Origin: Butyrivibrio sp. FCS014
GTDB taxonomy: Bacteria > Bacillota > Clostridia > Lachnospirales > Lachnospiraceae
Assembly: GCF_000526935.1 (NCBI RefSeq)
Contig: NZ_JAHA01000019.1
Coordinates: 496,001 to 560,000 of the forward strand
Reading direction: 5' to 3'
Length of the DNA: 64,000 nt
The translations under genes were made by a program, and so were the position numbers. The notes beneath the pieces are model-generated. The model did no database searches. It had not been told where the DNA came from and saw nothing but the letters and a program-made list of their open reading frames with translations. Position 1 is the stretch's first letter, and every line of letters begins with the position of its first letter. This document shows, piece after piece, positions 1 through 9,577 of this stretch.

Positions 1-1388
1 ATGGCAGCCTCGGTCATCCGGTTTTGAAGTTCCACACTAAAGCCTGATTTTTGAGCCGCAGCATTGAACTCGCTAAAGCGCACATCCCCCAGAACGCTGT
101 CCTTCAGAGTCAAAAGAGCTTCCGCAGAGACAATAAGCCTTGAATCCTTATGGTAAACCGGTCTGTACATCACCAGGAAATTTTCCTCGTTCATGCCACG
201 GACAATGGCCTTGTCCACCTCCACCCTTCGAAGAAGGAAATCCAGGTCTTTTCCTCTGTAAAGAACCTTGTCCGTCTCATCTATATCCGCCTCTGATAAG
301 AGCAGGATGTCATCGGCATTGTCAAATTCCTCGGGACACCTTACGCAGAGGATCTTCACCTTGATATTCATGGAGCCGTTTGATATCTGCCAGGAATCCG
401 CAAACCTGTCCCTGATCTTTTCAAGTACACTGCTTATCTCATCCTGAGTGGCATCGGGACATATCAAAAAGAAATGTCCCCCTGTTGTCCTGTAGGCCTC
501 ATATCCCGGTCCCAGGTCCATAAGGAAATCCGCTATCCTTGTCAGGATCAGATCGTAATTTTCATAACCTGTTATCTTTCTGTATGCTTCCGCGTTTACC
601 ACGCGAACGCAGATGACATTGAAATCTCTTTTCACCGTAAGGGCAGACTTCAGATCATGCACAAGGGCTGATTTGTTCCTGGCATTGGTCTTATAGTCGT
701 TGCGGCTCTCCTCGCCTTCTATCATGATCATGACTCCGAGAAACCCTATAGCCTCTGTCATGAGCTCACATTTTATATCGGGGAAGATCATCTGGACTAT
801 GGTTCCGATAATGGCAAGTCCAAGGAAATAGAACAGGGCCGCCTTCTGAATGACATGCATGCTGTTCCAGTATTTCGCAAGCACATAGAAGCAGGAAAAC
901 AGATATATTCCACTTATGATATATACCACAAATATGGCCTTGCCTCTGTAATACCATAAATTCTCATCCCAAACAAAGATAAGGCGGGTAAAGGGATTGG
1001 AGAGCACAAGAAGTTCGATACCGACAACGGGAAGAAGTCGCAGAATAAGACTGCGCCTTCCCAGAGTGTGATACACATCGCACACTATCATGATGTAGAC
1101 CCAAAAAACAGGTATCAAAAGAAAATGCGTGAGGTAATACAGATATTTGCAGATGTAACTTACTAAAAACCTTACTCCATAGGAAAGGTCAGCCCTGGCT
1201 ATTATTTCGGACCCGATACTGGTAATACAGCCTACGAGAGTAATGATGATAAGGGCATCAAAAAGACGACTGCGAAGCCTTTTCTTTTTGTTGTTTCGTA
1301 TCACAGTCGTATAGAAAACACATGTTAAACTGACCATAACGGCAGCCACCCTGAAGGATAGGTCACCCGCAGGCCCAATACCTGTCAT
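1..1388 (-). CDS. 7TM sensor / GGDEF-like / EAL-like signalling protein, 3' part missing
   Basis: The reading frame stays open from an ATG at 1388 to the left window edge (462 codons), so the C-terminus is missing. GGAG lies 9 bases before the ATG. The N-terminal ~225 residues are hydrophobic with about seven membrane segments, resembling the 7TM region of some histidine kinases. Next comes a diguanylate-cyclase-like domain whose signature reads GGHFF instead of GGDEF, so cyclase activity is unlikely. The visible frame ends in the start of an EAL-like domain, where 'SAEALLTL' keeps E-A-L but not the following Arg. The protein is clearly paralogous to the hybrid kinase two genes upstream (aligned N-termini, shared YRKITGYE motif). 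It may continue into kinase and receiver domains, but that part is not visible. It is the last visible gene of a four-gene same-strand cluster. Confidence 0.85.
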   Translation of the reverse strand, partial: MTGIGPAGDLSFRVAAVMVSLTCVFYTTVIRNNKKKRLRSRLFDALIIITLVGCITSIGSEIIARADLSYGVRFLVSYICKYLYYLTHFLLIPVFWVYIMIVCDVYHTLGRRSLILRLLPVVGIELLVLSNPFTRLIFVWDENLWYYRGKAIFVVYIISGIYLFSCFYVLAKYWNSMHVIQKAALFYFLGLAIIGTIVQMIFPDIKCELMTEAIGFLGVMIMIEGEESRNDYKTNARNKSALVHDLKSALTVKRDFNVICVRVVNAEAYRKITGYENYDLILTRIADFLMDLGPGYEAYRTTGGHFFLICPDATQDEISSVLEKIRDRFADSWQISNGSMNIKVKILCVRCPEEFDNADDILLLSEADIDETDKVLYRGKDLDFLLRRVEVDKAIVRGMNEENFLVMYRPVYHKDSRLIVSAEALLTLKDSVLGDVRFSEFNAAAQKSGFSVELQNRMTEAA

Positions 1389-1402
1389 AACTTACTCCGG
1401 TC

Positions 1403-2164
1403 TTAATCTTTGGTTTTCCTGAAAAAATTATCCAGTGTTGCCAGAAGTTTGTCCTTAGAAATTGATTTCAAAAGATAATCGGCAGGCTTAAGTGAGATAA
1501 CATCGGTTACGCTCTTTCTGTCATTCTTTCCCGTAAGGAACATAACGGGGGTGGAATTGGAGAAGGATTCGCTCTTAAGCATCTCCATTACCTTAGGTCC
1601 GTCCAGTACCGGCATATCATAATCAAGAAGGATAAGATCCGCCTTGTTGGTGGCAAGCCAAGCCACAGCCTGTGTGCCGGAATTTGCCATTCCTACACGG
1701 TAGGTGTCCTTAAGCCACTCTCTTACCATCTGAAGATAAGTAAGATCATCGTCCACTATAAGGATACTTTTCCTTCTCTGCTGCTCATATTCATCGTCAG
1801 TTACTATCATGATCTTGCTCATAAGATCAGACATATCAAGAGGTCTTGAAATCTCAAAGGCAACATCTTCCTTTGGCACATATCTGTGCACAAACTCAAA
1901 GGCCTCCTTATCACCTATGACCATAAGGATCATGTTCTCATACATGCACAGGTCCTTAAGGTAAACCATGGCATCACTGTGCTTGTCTACCTCTGCGTCT
2001 GTATAGAACAGAATAAGGGAACTGCCCTTCCATTTTGCATTAAGGGAAGCCACTGAAAAGTCAGCTTCCTCCAGAATGAAATGGGCGTCCTTGATCATGT
2101 TTTTTATAGCGTTTACCAGAAACGTTTCCTCGTTTCTTACCAGCAAGATCTTTTTGTTGAACAT
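1403..2164 (-). CDS. two-domain response regulator without output domain
   Basis: 253 aa. The C-terminal half (about 132-250) is a CheY-like receiver: acidic cluster D138-D140, phospho-acceptor D181 in 'LLDYDMPVLDG', T211, and a Lys near 233. The N-terminal half (1-120) has a receiver-like alternation of strands and helices but no acidic pocket or phospho-Asp, so it looks like a dead receiver. There is no DNA-binding or enzymatic output domain, which suggests a phosphorelay intermediate or a protein-protein regulator. It starts 3 bases after the hybrid kinase stop codon, with its CAGGAG ribosome-binding site inside the end of that gene, so translation is likely coupled. The obvious partner is the upstream hybrid kinase with its HPt domain; this pairing is inferred from context. 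Confidence 0.85.
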   Translation of the reverse strand: MFNKKILLVRNEETFLVNAIKNMIKDAHFILEEADFSVASLNAKWKGSSLILFYTDAEVDKHSDAMVYLKDLCMYENMILMVIGDKEAFEFVHRYVPKEDVAFEISRPLDMSDLMSKIMIVTDDEYEQQRRKSILIVDDDLTYLQMVREWLKDTYRVGMANSGTQAVAWLATNKADLILLDYDMPVLDGPKVMEMLKSESFSNSTPVMFLTGKNDRKSVTDVISLKPADYLLKSISKDKLLATLDNFFRKTKD

Positions 2165-2167
2165 AGT

Positions 2168-5100
2168 TTACTCCTGTGCGTTAAGGCCTTCGGTGGCAAG
2201 GTTTGAGATCTGATCCCACTGCAGTTTGTATGCCATGTTTCCGATGCTTCGCATTCTCTTTTCATCTTCCTCCGGCAGTCTGTATTTCTTAACAGAATCC
2301 AGGACAAAGGTAATGGTATCATAGTCGAGGGTTTTGCTGACTTCTATGATCGTCTGATAGGCGTCCTTCATCTGGGCAGCTGTTATCTCTTCCTTTTCGG
2401 ATTCGTCCTTGGAATCCACTTCTTCTCCCGCTATCTCCGGCACCATGGACAGGCACTTCTTAACTGCCAGATGAAGCTCAAGAAGATCCTTCTGACTGTC
2501 TTCTATTGTCTTTGTGTCATTCTCGTTCCCGGCCTTTTCAAGCATTTCAGCCATCTTCGACAGCTCTTTTGCCCCGATGGTCCTGCTGGTGCTCTTAAGG
2601 GAATGAACGTAGCTTGTATAGTCCTTAAGGTTTTGAGATTCAAAGGCCTCTTTTATGTTGCCCTCGATCATGTCGGCGGACTCATAGTAGACCTTGAGAA
2701 TAGCAAGATAGCTGTCTGCATTTCCGCAGTTCCTAAGGCCTGCCTCTACATCTATGCACTCCTCCAGGGCCTTGAGCCACTCAGGTCTTGCTTCATCGCC
2801 GGAAGGATTCTGAGTTTCATTTTTCTCTTCCGGGTCCGGCGCCAAAGTAAGTATCACCTTCTCCTTGGGAAGGAACTTTATCATGGTCTCTTCCAGCTTG
2901 TCGCTCTCAACGGGCTTACTTAAATAATCGTCAAAACCTTCTCTGATAAAGTTCTCTCTTGCTCCCGAAATGGCATTGGCTGTAAGGACAATAACGGGAG
3001 TCTCTCTGTTGAGACTGTCCGAATCTTTCTTCATAAGTGCCAGGGTCTCGATTCCATCAAGCTCCGGCATTCTGTAGTCCAGGAAAATAATGTCGAACTT
3101 TTCTTTTTTCTGCCTCTCCAGACACTCTGCTCCGCTTCTTGCGGATTCCACAATAACCTTAGTCGGCTTAAGGAGCTCTTTTATTACCACATGGTTCATG
3201 GGCGTATCGTCCACCACAAGGATCTTCGCATCCGGAGCTGTGAACCGTTCCTTGTAATCCTTGTGTTCTCCGTTGCTGTGAGAAAGCCTTGTACTGAAAT
3301 CGCCAAGAGGTTCGTCGCTTAAAACCTTCTGAGGAAGGTTCATAATAAAGGACGATCCTTCACCATACTGGCTCTCCACCTGTATGCTGCCGCCCATAAG
3401 ATCAAGCAGCGAACTGGTTATGGCAAGTCCAAGTCCGCTTCCTTCCACGGTCTTGTTCTTGTCTATATCAACTCTCTTGAACTTGTCAAAGAGCACCTGT
3501 CTGTCTTCTTCTTTTATTCCTATACCCGTATCCTTGACGATTATATTAAGGACTATGGAATTGTCGAAATTTCTTTTCCCTGATATTCTCAGGCGCACAT
3601 ATCCTTCGGAGGTGTACTTGACTGCATTATTAAGTACATTGACCATGATCTGGCGAAGACGCATCTCATCTCCGAAAAGAGTCGACGGAAGGTCATCATC
3701 TATATCGAAGACAAGATCAAGGTTCTTTTGCTCTGCCTTGATATGTACCATGTTGTAGACGTCGTTAATGACAGAGCCAAGATCATAAGCCGCCTCATGG
3801 ATCTCCATGCTGCCCGCTTCAATCTTGGAGAAGTCAAGGATATCGTTGATAAGGGACAAAAGAGTTCTTCCCGCCCCTTCAATGTTCCTGGCGTATTCAA
3901 GGATATTATCATCCTTACACTCTCTTAGGATCACCTCATTCATGCCAAGAACTGCATTGATAGGGGTTCTGATCTCATGGGACATATTGGCCAGGAATGC
4001 ACTCTTTGCTTCACTGGCTGCCTTGGCTCTTCTCTCCTCCATCCTGGCAAGTTCCGTTGCACGAAGGATGGCGATAAACTCGTTCTTGGTGATGGGTTCC
4101 GAGAAAAATCTGCCCTTGAGATAATCAGCTTTAACGCCCTTGATGTTGTCAAGCTTATCCTGGGAGTCCACCTTATCTATAAGGATTATCTTGCCCATCT
4201 GATTCATGATCTTCAGACGGTTTTCCATGATGATCTTGTTCTGGGTGGGCCTTTCTCCTGTCTGGGCAACCAAAGCGGCATCCACCTTGGCGCCTTCGAA
4301 GGAAAGGGTGGATACGGATTGCACGTTAAAGAAACCTGATCCGTACTCATCAATAAAGAACCTGATTCCGTCGGCCTCAAGTTTAGTCATTACGTTACCA
4401 AGAACATCCTGCTCCGTTGATGCAGCTGACTCTGAAATATCAAATACAACCTGGGACGGTCTTACTCCGTATCTGCTAAGAAGCTCACGTACCCTGGAAA
4501 TAAAGTCGGATTTAATGAGCTGTACCGAAGAAAGTCCTATCTCAATGAACTCAAGACCCATTTCCTCAGCGATACCGCCTCCCAGAAAATACATTGAGTT
4601 CTCCATGGTAAACCAGCCAAGTTCTTCAATGATTCCCGTCTGCTCAGCGATGGGAAGGAACTCCCCGGCACTTAGCTTGCCAAGCTCATTGTCTTCAAAC
4701 TCAAGCACCGCCTGAGCAGCACATATCGAAAGATCCTCCTTGGTGTAGATGGGTTCAAACATGACTCTGAAGTTGTCACCGCCGATGCCTCTTTTTACAG
4801 CCTTTTCAATCTCGGCACGCCTGATAAGGAAATCCAGGTCATTGCGGCGAAGAACATGATCATATTCAGACTCGATGGAGCTGTCCGAAAGGAAAAGAAG
4901 GTACTCAAGGGATCCGAACTGATCCGGAGATGAGGCCTGAAGTACCAGTGTTTTAAGCAGTACCTTGTTCTCATCTCTCTCCCATTCAGTCTTGAATCTT
5001 CCGAAGATTTTTTCGGAAGTCATATCCGCCGTGGGCTGAGTGATCTCGGGACACACAAGCACAAAGCAGTCCGATCCTACCCTGTATACATCGAACTTGG

Positions 5101-5974
5101 GATCAAAGGAAGCAAGGTAACTTACTATATCCGTGAGGATAGCCTCGAACTCCTCATATCCCGTGATCTTACGATACACATCAGCATTGGTGATCCTTAT
5201 ACAGATGGTAAAGAACTGTCTGCCATACTTGAAGTAGCTGCCGATATCCTTGATGAAGGCATTCCTGTTGTAGGCCTCGGTGGGCTGATCAAGTCTGTCG
5301 TCATCGTTCTCGATGACTATCATCAATCCCATAAGAGCGATGGCTTCGCAGAGAAGTTCAATATTGATACTGGGGACGATCATCTGCAGAAGTGTTCCCG
5401 CTATTACCACAACAAAGAAATATATCAGCGTTACCTTCTTTAAATACTTAAGGATATTCCAATACAGGTACAGGGCCACAATGGAAAACAGCACATAGAA
5501 GGCAGCCTGAAAATAGGCGATGTAAACGCCGGGCCCCCTGTGATAAACAAGTTCACTGTCGTATCTGTAGACGAAATGTGTTAAGGGATTGGTGAAAACA
5601 ATGATCTCAAGAAGATAGAAAGGTACCGCAAGAACAAGCCTTGCAGTTCTTGAGAACCTGTAGGACACATTGCAGACCATGACAATGTAAAGAGCAAACA
5701 TGGGCGCAATGGCAAAGTGGGTCAGATAATAGAAAAAATGCAACCCATTGATAAATGTGCGCTTCAGCTCATAGGCAAGTCCGCTGCTTAAGAGAAACTC
5801 ACCAGAAATAACCGTAGCTGCATCCAGGATCACAATTACGATAAAAGCAATAAAAAGCTTATTCTGAAACCTCAGCTTCTTTTTCATTACCAGCATGTAG
5901 AAAAGACACGTCACGGCAACGATGATAGCTGCAAGGTTAAATGTTACATTGCCTACTCCGGAAACATCGACCAT
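2168..5974 (-). CDS. 7TM hybrid histidine kinase with degenerate GGDEF and EAL, REC and HPt domains
   Basis: About 1268 aa from the ATG at 5974; an in-frame TTG at 6001 exists, but GAGG sits 8 bases before the ATG and the paralogue at 1-1388 aligns there. Order of domains: 7TM sensor (1-220); GGDEF-like (230-370) with GSDCF at the signature; EAL-like (400-640) with QAVLEF in place of EAL-R and DEYGSGF in place of DDFGTG; HisKA with H666 in 'SHEIRTP'; HATPase with N-box 'NVLNNAVKY', DTGIG and GSGLGL; receiver with phospho-Asp D966 in 'FLDYRMP'; HPt with H1124 in 'YVHSLKSTSR'. Kinase, receiver and HPt residues look intact, whereas both c-di-GMP domains look catalytically dead and may bind nucleotide instead. 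It lies 32 bases after the HDOD gene and 3 bases before the response regulator, so the three probably share a transcript. Confidence 0.88.
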   Translation of the reverse strand: MVDVSGVGNVTFNLAAIIVAVTCLFYMLVMKKKLRFQNKLFIAFIVIVILDAATVISGEFLLSSGLAYELKRTFINGLHFFYYLTHFAIAPMFALYIVMVCNVSYRFSRTARLVLAVPFYLLEIIVFTNPLTHFVYRYDSELVYHRGPGVYIAYFQAAFYVLFSIVALYLYWNILKYLKKVTLIYFFVVVIAGTLLQMIVPSINIELLCEAIALMGLMIVIENDDDRLDQPTEAYNRNAFIKDIGSYFKYGRQFFTICIRITNADVYRKITGYEEFEAILTDIVSYLASFDPKFDVYRVGSDCFVLVCPEITQPTADMTSEKIFGRFKTEWERDENKVLLKTLVLQASSPDQFGSLEYLLFLSDSSIESEYDHVLRRNDLDFLIRRAEIEKAVKRGIGGDNFRVMFEPIYTKEDLSICAAQAVLEFEDNELGKLSAGEFLPIAEQTGIIEELGWFTMENSMYFLGGGIAEEMGLEFIEIGLSSVQLIKSDFISRVRELLSRYGVRPSQVVFDISESAASTEQDVLGNVMTKLEADGIRFFIDEYGSGFFNVQSVSTLSFEGAKVDAALVAQTGERPTQNKIIMENRLKIMNQMGKIILIDKVDSQDKLDNIKGVKADYLKGRFFSEPITKNEFIAILRATELARMEERRAKAASEAKSAFLANMSHEIRTPINAVLGMNEVILRECKDDNILEYARNIEGAGRTLLSLINDILDFSKIEAGSMEIHEAAYDLGSVINDVYNMVHIKAEQKNLDLVFDIDDDLPSTLFGDEMRLRQIMVNVLNNAVKYTSEGYVRLRISGKRNFDNSIVLNIIVKDTGIGIKEEDRQVLFDKFKRVDIDKNKTVEGSGLGLAITSSLLDLMGGSIQVESQYGEGSSFIMNLPQKVLSDEPLGDFSTRLSHSNGEHKDYKERFTAPDAKILVVDDTPMNHVVIKELLKPTKVIVESARSGAECLERQKKEKFDIIFLDYRMPELDGIETLALMKKDSDSLNRETPVIVLTANAISGARENFIREGFDDYLSKPVESDKLEETMIKFLPKEKVILTLAPDPEEKNETQNPSGDEARPEWLKALEECIDVEAGLRNCGNADSYLAILKVYYESADMIEGNIKEAFESQNLKDYTSYVHSLKSTSRTIGAKELSKMAEMLEKAGNENDTKTIEDSQKDLLELHLAVKKCLSMVPEIAGEEVDSKDESEKEEITAAQMKDAYQTIIEVSKTLDYDTITFVLDSVKKYRLPEEDEKRMRSIGNMAYKLQWDQISNLATEGLNAQE

Positions 5975-6006
5975 ATATAAAACCTCGGAAAACAGAAGCA
6001 AATCCC

Positions 6007-7230
6007 TTATGAGGGGATAAGGTCACGGTACCATCTAAGTGCCTCCAGATATGAATTGTAAATATGGTCCATATCCAGATCATCAAGGACCATCAGCCTG
6101 GAAACCTCCGTCCAGTCAGCGTCCTCGTAGCGCTTTATGAAATACATAACTTTGGCAAAATCACCTTTTCCTTCAAGGAGAGCCTCTTTGACGTTCTTTG
6201 ATACCTGAACCATATTAAGAGCCTCTTCCATGGTCTTATCCAGCATGATATCAAGGGCAGAGAAAAGACCCATGATAAACAGCTCCTGGCTCTGCATTGC
6301 CAGGTCAAAGTCCCTGGCGATATTCTCGGCAAACTTTGCCCTTATCATAACAAGCCTTACAATCTCACTCGGCTTATCAGCGCACAGTTCCTTGGTAACA
6401 GCCGTGTTGATCCATCTCTTTAATTCCTTCTGGCCAAGCATGGCTGCGGCATGTCTTATGGATGTGATCTCCGAGTTAAGAGCCATCCTGTTAACTATTT
6501 CAAGAAGCGAGATAACAAGAGCAGGATCTTTTCCGATAACATCGGCAGCGTCGGTCAGATCGTAATCCGGGGCATTTACCACATTGAGAAGCTCTATGTA
6601 GTTCACCTTAAGGGGACTGACATCGGTCTCGGATTTAAGTATGGGCATTCTGAAGAAGCTTCCCTCGTAGAGGTCATAGCCGCCGTCCTTTACCAGCTCG
6701 TCGTACTGCTCCTTGGTGTCCACATTAACAGCGCAGAGCTTGATATTCGGATACTGACACTGGAAATAGATCTTGGCCTTGGCAATGTCGATCTTCATGT
6801 GGTCAAGAAGTATGTAATCGCAGCGGGAAAGGATCTCCTTATAGGGTTCAAAACTGGTGATGGGAAGTTTTCTCATGGCCAGCTTATAGCCCTGCTCCTT
6901 GAGTTCCTTCACTCTCTTTATAAAATTATCTTCTGCGAGTATTGTATTATCCATCAGCAGTACAACCTTAGGGGCGGGAACGGTGCACTGCAGCGATATT
7001 TCGGAAAATAATGAAAACTGATTGACGGGAACAAAGACCTCCTTGCCCCCCGACAAAGTGGTTACGCCCATACTGCTCACGACTTCAAGTTCGCTCACGG
7101 TTCCGGCGCCGTCAAATCTTGCTCCGCCCATAAGACTGGGATTTAGGAAGAGATTCTCCTTGCGGGCAAAGACAGAATATGCACAGACAGTCATTTTGTC
7201 ATCAAAAAGAGGTATCAACGTAGCAAGCAT
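6007..7230 (-). CDS. HDOD domain protein with degenerate EAL-like N-terminus (YuxH type)
   Basis: 407 aa, with an N-terminal EAL-like fold (about 1-195) lacking the EAL catalytic signature and a C-terminal HDOD domain (about 200-390, 'DPALVISLLEIVNRMAL', 'IRHAAAMLGQKELKRWI'). This architecture is known from the YuxH/CdgJ-type family, whose members act as regulators in motility and c-di-GMP-linked pathways without enzymatic output. AAAGGAG stands 5 bases before the ATG. A promoter candidate lies about 50 bases upstream, making this the first gene of the signalling cluster. The specific role here is inferred only from its partners. Confidence 0.85.
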   Translation of the reverse strand: MLATLIPLFDDKMTVCAYSVFARKENLFLNPSLMGGARFDGAGTVSELEVVSSMGVTTLSGGKEVFVPVNQFSLFSEISLQCTVPAPKVVLLMDNTILAEDNFIKRVKELKEQGYKLAMRKLPITSFEPYKEILSRCDYILLDHMKIDIAKAKIYFQCQYPNIKLCAVNVDTKEQYDELVKDGGYDLYEGSFFRMPILKSETDVSPLKVNYIELLNVVNAPDYDLTDAADVIGKDPALVISLLEIVNRMALNSEITSIRHAAAMLGQKELKRWINTAVTKELCADKPSEIVRLVMIRAKFAENIARDFDLAMQSQELFIMGLFSALDIMLDKTMEEALNMVQVSKNVKEALLEGKGDFAKVMYFIKRYEDADWTEVSRLMVLDDLDMDHIYNSYLEALRWYRDLIPS

Positions 7231-7277
7231 ATAATTCTCCTTTCAACTACCGTAAAGACATACTCCCACTTATCTCT

Positions 7278-7305
7278 ATTGTACCCTATCAATTTGATTA
7301 AACAA
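7278..7305 (-). promoter_or_regulatory. candidate promoter of the signalling cluster
   Basis: On the minus strand, TTGTTT (7300-7305), a 16-base spacer and TACAAT (7278-7283) lie upstream of the HDOD gene. This is a moderate match to a sigma-A promoter, and the surroundings are AT-rich. Confidence 0.5.
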
Positions 7306-7363
7306 ATAATATTTTTATTAAATTCCGTCAACAATGAGCCAAGTGCTCGCAGCCGGGTAGCAG

Positions 7364-7403
7364 AAAAAAGCCGCAACCCCGAAACATACGGGATTACGGC
7401 TTT
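7364..7403 (-). terminator. Rho-independent terminator after the glycosyltransferase
   Basis: Inverted repeat AAAGCCG/CGGCTTT with further pairing inside; on the minus strand it is followed by six T residues. It lies 25 bases past the stop codon of the family 2 glycosyltransferase. Confidence 0.8.
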
Positions 7404-7427
7404 GTAAGCTAATATAAGTATTAATTT

Positions 7428-8339
7428 TCAGTATGTAGTCTTGTCTATTATGTATCTGGGTCTACCCTTCACTTCCTCATAGATCTTGGAAATGTAGAAT
7501 CCGATAACTCCAAGTCCCAGCATGATAAAAGAGCCGGTGAAGCACTGCAGGATAATGACAGTGGTAAAGCCTTCCTGAGCTTTGCCTTCAAAGAAGGTAA
7601 CAAGAGCTTCCACAGTTGCTCCAAGACCTACCACAAATACGATAAGCCCCATAATGGTCACCAGCTGCATGGGAGCCGATGAGAAGGATGCTATATTGGT
7701 CAGTGCATATTTGATAAGGGACTTGGTACTCCACTTGGAGACTCCTGCCTCCCTCTCTCTTACGTCATACTCAACCTGTATGGACTTAAATCCGATCCAG
7801 GAAGACAGAGCCCTGAAAAAGGCGTTCTTCTCATTCATGTTAAGGAGGACATTCATGGCCTTTCTGTCGATGAGCTTGAAATCCGAAGCCCTTGACATAT
7901 CAAAGCCTGCCGACTCACTCATGATGCTGTAAAAGCTCTTGGCTGCAAATCTGTGAAGTCCGCTCTCTTTGCCGCGGCTTCTCTTAACTCCCTCTACTAT
8001 CTCATAGCCCTGCTCCCAGAGCCTGTACATCTCAACAATCTTCTCCGGCGGATGCTGAAGGTCGCAGTCGATAACAACACAGCATTCTCCCTGCGCCTCT
8101 GAGATCCCTGCGAAAATAGCTGACTCTTTTCCAAAGTTACGGGAAAAACAAACGCCCTTCACATTGGTATTGGAAGAAGCAGCTTCGGTGATCTTCTCCC
8201 AGGTGGAATCCTTGGAACCGTCATTTACAAACAGCAGCTCGTGAGGAATGTCCGCCTCACTAAGGGTCTTATCTATAACAGATACCGTGGTGGGTATCAT
8301 CTCTTCTTCATTGTATGCGGGAATAACGACGGATAGCAC
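7428..8339 (-). CDS. family 2 glycosyltransferase, polyprenyl-phosphate sugar transferase type
   Basis: 303 aa. The N-terminal GT-A catalytic domain (1-220) has the opening 'LSVVIPAYNEEE', 'FVNDGSKDST' and an Asp-X-Asp site in 'VVIDCDLQHPP'. Two C-terminal membrane helices (about 228-255 and 265-290) match the GtrB / dolichol-phosphate-mannose-synthase-like group, which transfers a sugar from a nucleotide donor to a polyprenyl phosphate at the inner membrane face. The start is a GTG, with AAAGGAG 10 bases upstream. The gene is divergent from glgC across 95 bases. Sugar and acceptor cannot be told from sequence. Confidence 0.85.
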   Translation of the reverse strand: MLSVVIPAYNEEEMIPTTVSVIDKTLSEADIPHELLFVNDGSKDSTWEKITEAASSNTNVKGVCFSRNFGKESAIFAGISEAQGECCVVIDCDLQHPPEKIVEMYRLWEQGYEIVEGVKRSRGKESGLHRFAAKSFYSIMSESAGFDMSRASDFKLIDRKAMNVLLNMNEKNAFFRALSSWIGFKSIQVEYDVREREAGVSKWSTKSLIKYALTNIASFSSAPMQLVTIMGLIVFVVGLGATVEALVTFFEGKAQEGFTTVIILQCFTGSFIMLGLGVIGFYISKIYEEVKGRPRYIIDKTTY

Positions 8340-8434
8340 TTCAAATCCGCTCCTTTCGTGCTTGATTAAAGTCTTTGCACATTATATCATAGATTATAAG
8401 GTATTTCTATTAACATCAGACAGGGGGAACAGCT

Positions 8435-9577
8435 ATGGCTCAAAACGAAATGTTAGCTATGATACTGGCCGGCGGTCGTGGAAGCAGATTGAAAGACCTT
8501 ACCACAAAAGTTGCCAAACCGGCAGTATTCTATGGTGGAAAATATCGTATCATAGATTTTCCGCTCAGTAACTGCGCCAACAGCGGTATTGACATTGTCG
8601 GCGTTCTGACTCAGTATGAATCCGTTCTTCTCAACAGTTATGTAGCACAGGATGGCCGTTGGGGTCTCGACTCCAAGGACAGCGGTGTATACGTTCTTAC
8701 TCCTCGTGAGAAAGCTGATGAAGGTCTGGATGTCTATCGTGGCACAGCTGATGCCATTTCACAGAATATTGATTTCATCGACACCTACGATCCCGAGTAT
8801 CTTCTTATTCTCTCAGGCGACCACATCTACAAGATGAATTACGCCAAGATGCTTGAGTACCACAAGGCCATGAACGCCGATGCCACCATCGCGGTTCGCG
8901 GAGTTCCTATGAAGGAAGCCAGCCGTTTCGGTATCATGAACACCGACGGTAAGGGCAGGATCGTTGAGTTCGAGGAGAAACCTGCTAAGCCCAAGAGCAA
9001 TCTTGCATCCATGGGTATCTATATCTTTACCTGGAAGCCTCTTCGCAAGATGCTTGTTGAGGATATGAAGAATCCCAATTCCAATCACGACTTTGGTAAG
9101 GACATCATACCCAAGATGCTCAATGATAAGAAGGGTCTTTTTGCTTATGAATTCAAGGGCTACTGGAAGGACGTTGGAACCATCGACTCCCTCTGGGAAG
9201 CAAATATGGATCTTCTTGATCCCAAGAATCCTTTGAGCCTTAACGATTCCTCATGGCTTATCTACACAGAGGATGTATCCACTCTTCCTCAGTACATAGG
9301 TAATGATGCCAAGATCAAGTGCGCATACATAACCCAGGGTGTCCGTGTTGAAGGCAGCGTTACCAATTCGGTTCTCTTCACGGGAGCCGTTGTGGAAAAA
9401 GGCGCCAAGGTAATCGACAGCGTACTGATGCCGGGAGTTGTGGTTGAAGAAGGTGCAACCGTAACAAGAGCTCTCGTTGCAGAGAATGTCCGCATAGGAG
9501 CTAAGGCAAGGATCGGTTCCAAGAACAGTGAGAATATTGAACTTGTTGCTAAAAATGTGAAAGGAGGAACAAAATGA
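8435..9577 (+). CDS. glgC: glucose-1-phosphate adenylyltransferase, catalytic subunit
   Basis: 380 aa. Makes ADP-glucose from glucose-1-phosphate and ATP, the committed step of bacterial glycogen synthesis in the cytoplasm. The nucleotidyltransferase signature '[10 protein letters not shown]' is at residues 10-19 with downstream Lys, '[11 protein letters not shown]' carries the metal/substrate Asp, and the C-terminal part from about 290 has the hexapeptide pattern of a left-handed beta-helix. Its length is normal for Firmicutes GlgC. A GGGGG ribosome-binding site lies 8 bases before the ATG. Its stop codon overlaps the glgD start (ATGA), so the two are translationally coupled. Confidence 0.96.
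   Translation: MAQNEMLAMILAGGRGSRLKDLTTKVAKPAVFYGGKYRIIDFPLSNCANSGIDIVGVLTQYESVLLNSYVAQDGRWGLDSKDSGVYVLTPREKADEGLDVYRGTADAISQNIDFIDTYDPEYLLILSGDHIYKMNYAKMLEYHKAMNADATIAVRGVPMKEASRFGIMNTDGKGRIVEFEEKPAKPKSNLASMGIYIFTWKPLRKMLVEDMKNPNSNHDFGKDIIPKMLNDKKGLFAYEFKGYWKDVGTIDSLWEANMDLLDPKNPLSLNDSSWLIYTEDVSTLPQYIGNDAKIKCAYITQGVRVEGSVTNSVLFTGAVVEKGAKVIDSVLMPGVVVEEGATVTRALVAENVRIGAKARIGSKNSENIELVAKNVKGGTK

Noticed and set aside
1..1388. Frameshifted pseudogene at the left edge
   Set aside because: Read in the right frame there is no stop from the ATG at 1388 to the edge, so the gene is only cut by the window.
2168..5974. Active diguanylate cyclase or phosphodiesterase
   Set aside because: Signature residues are replaced in both domains.
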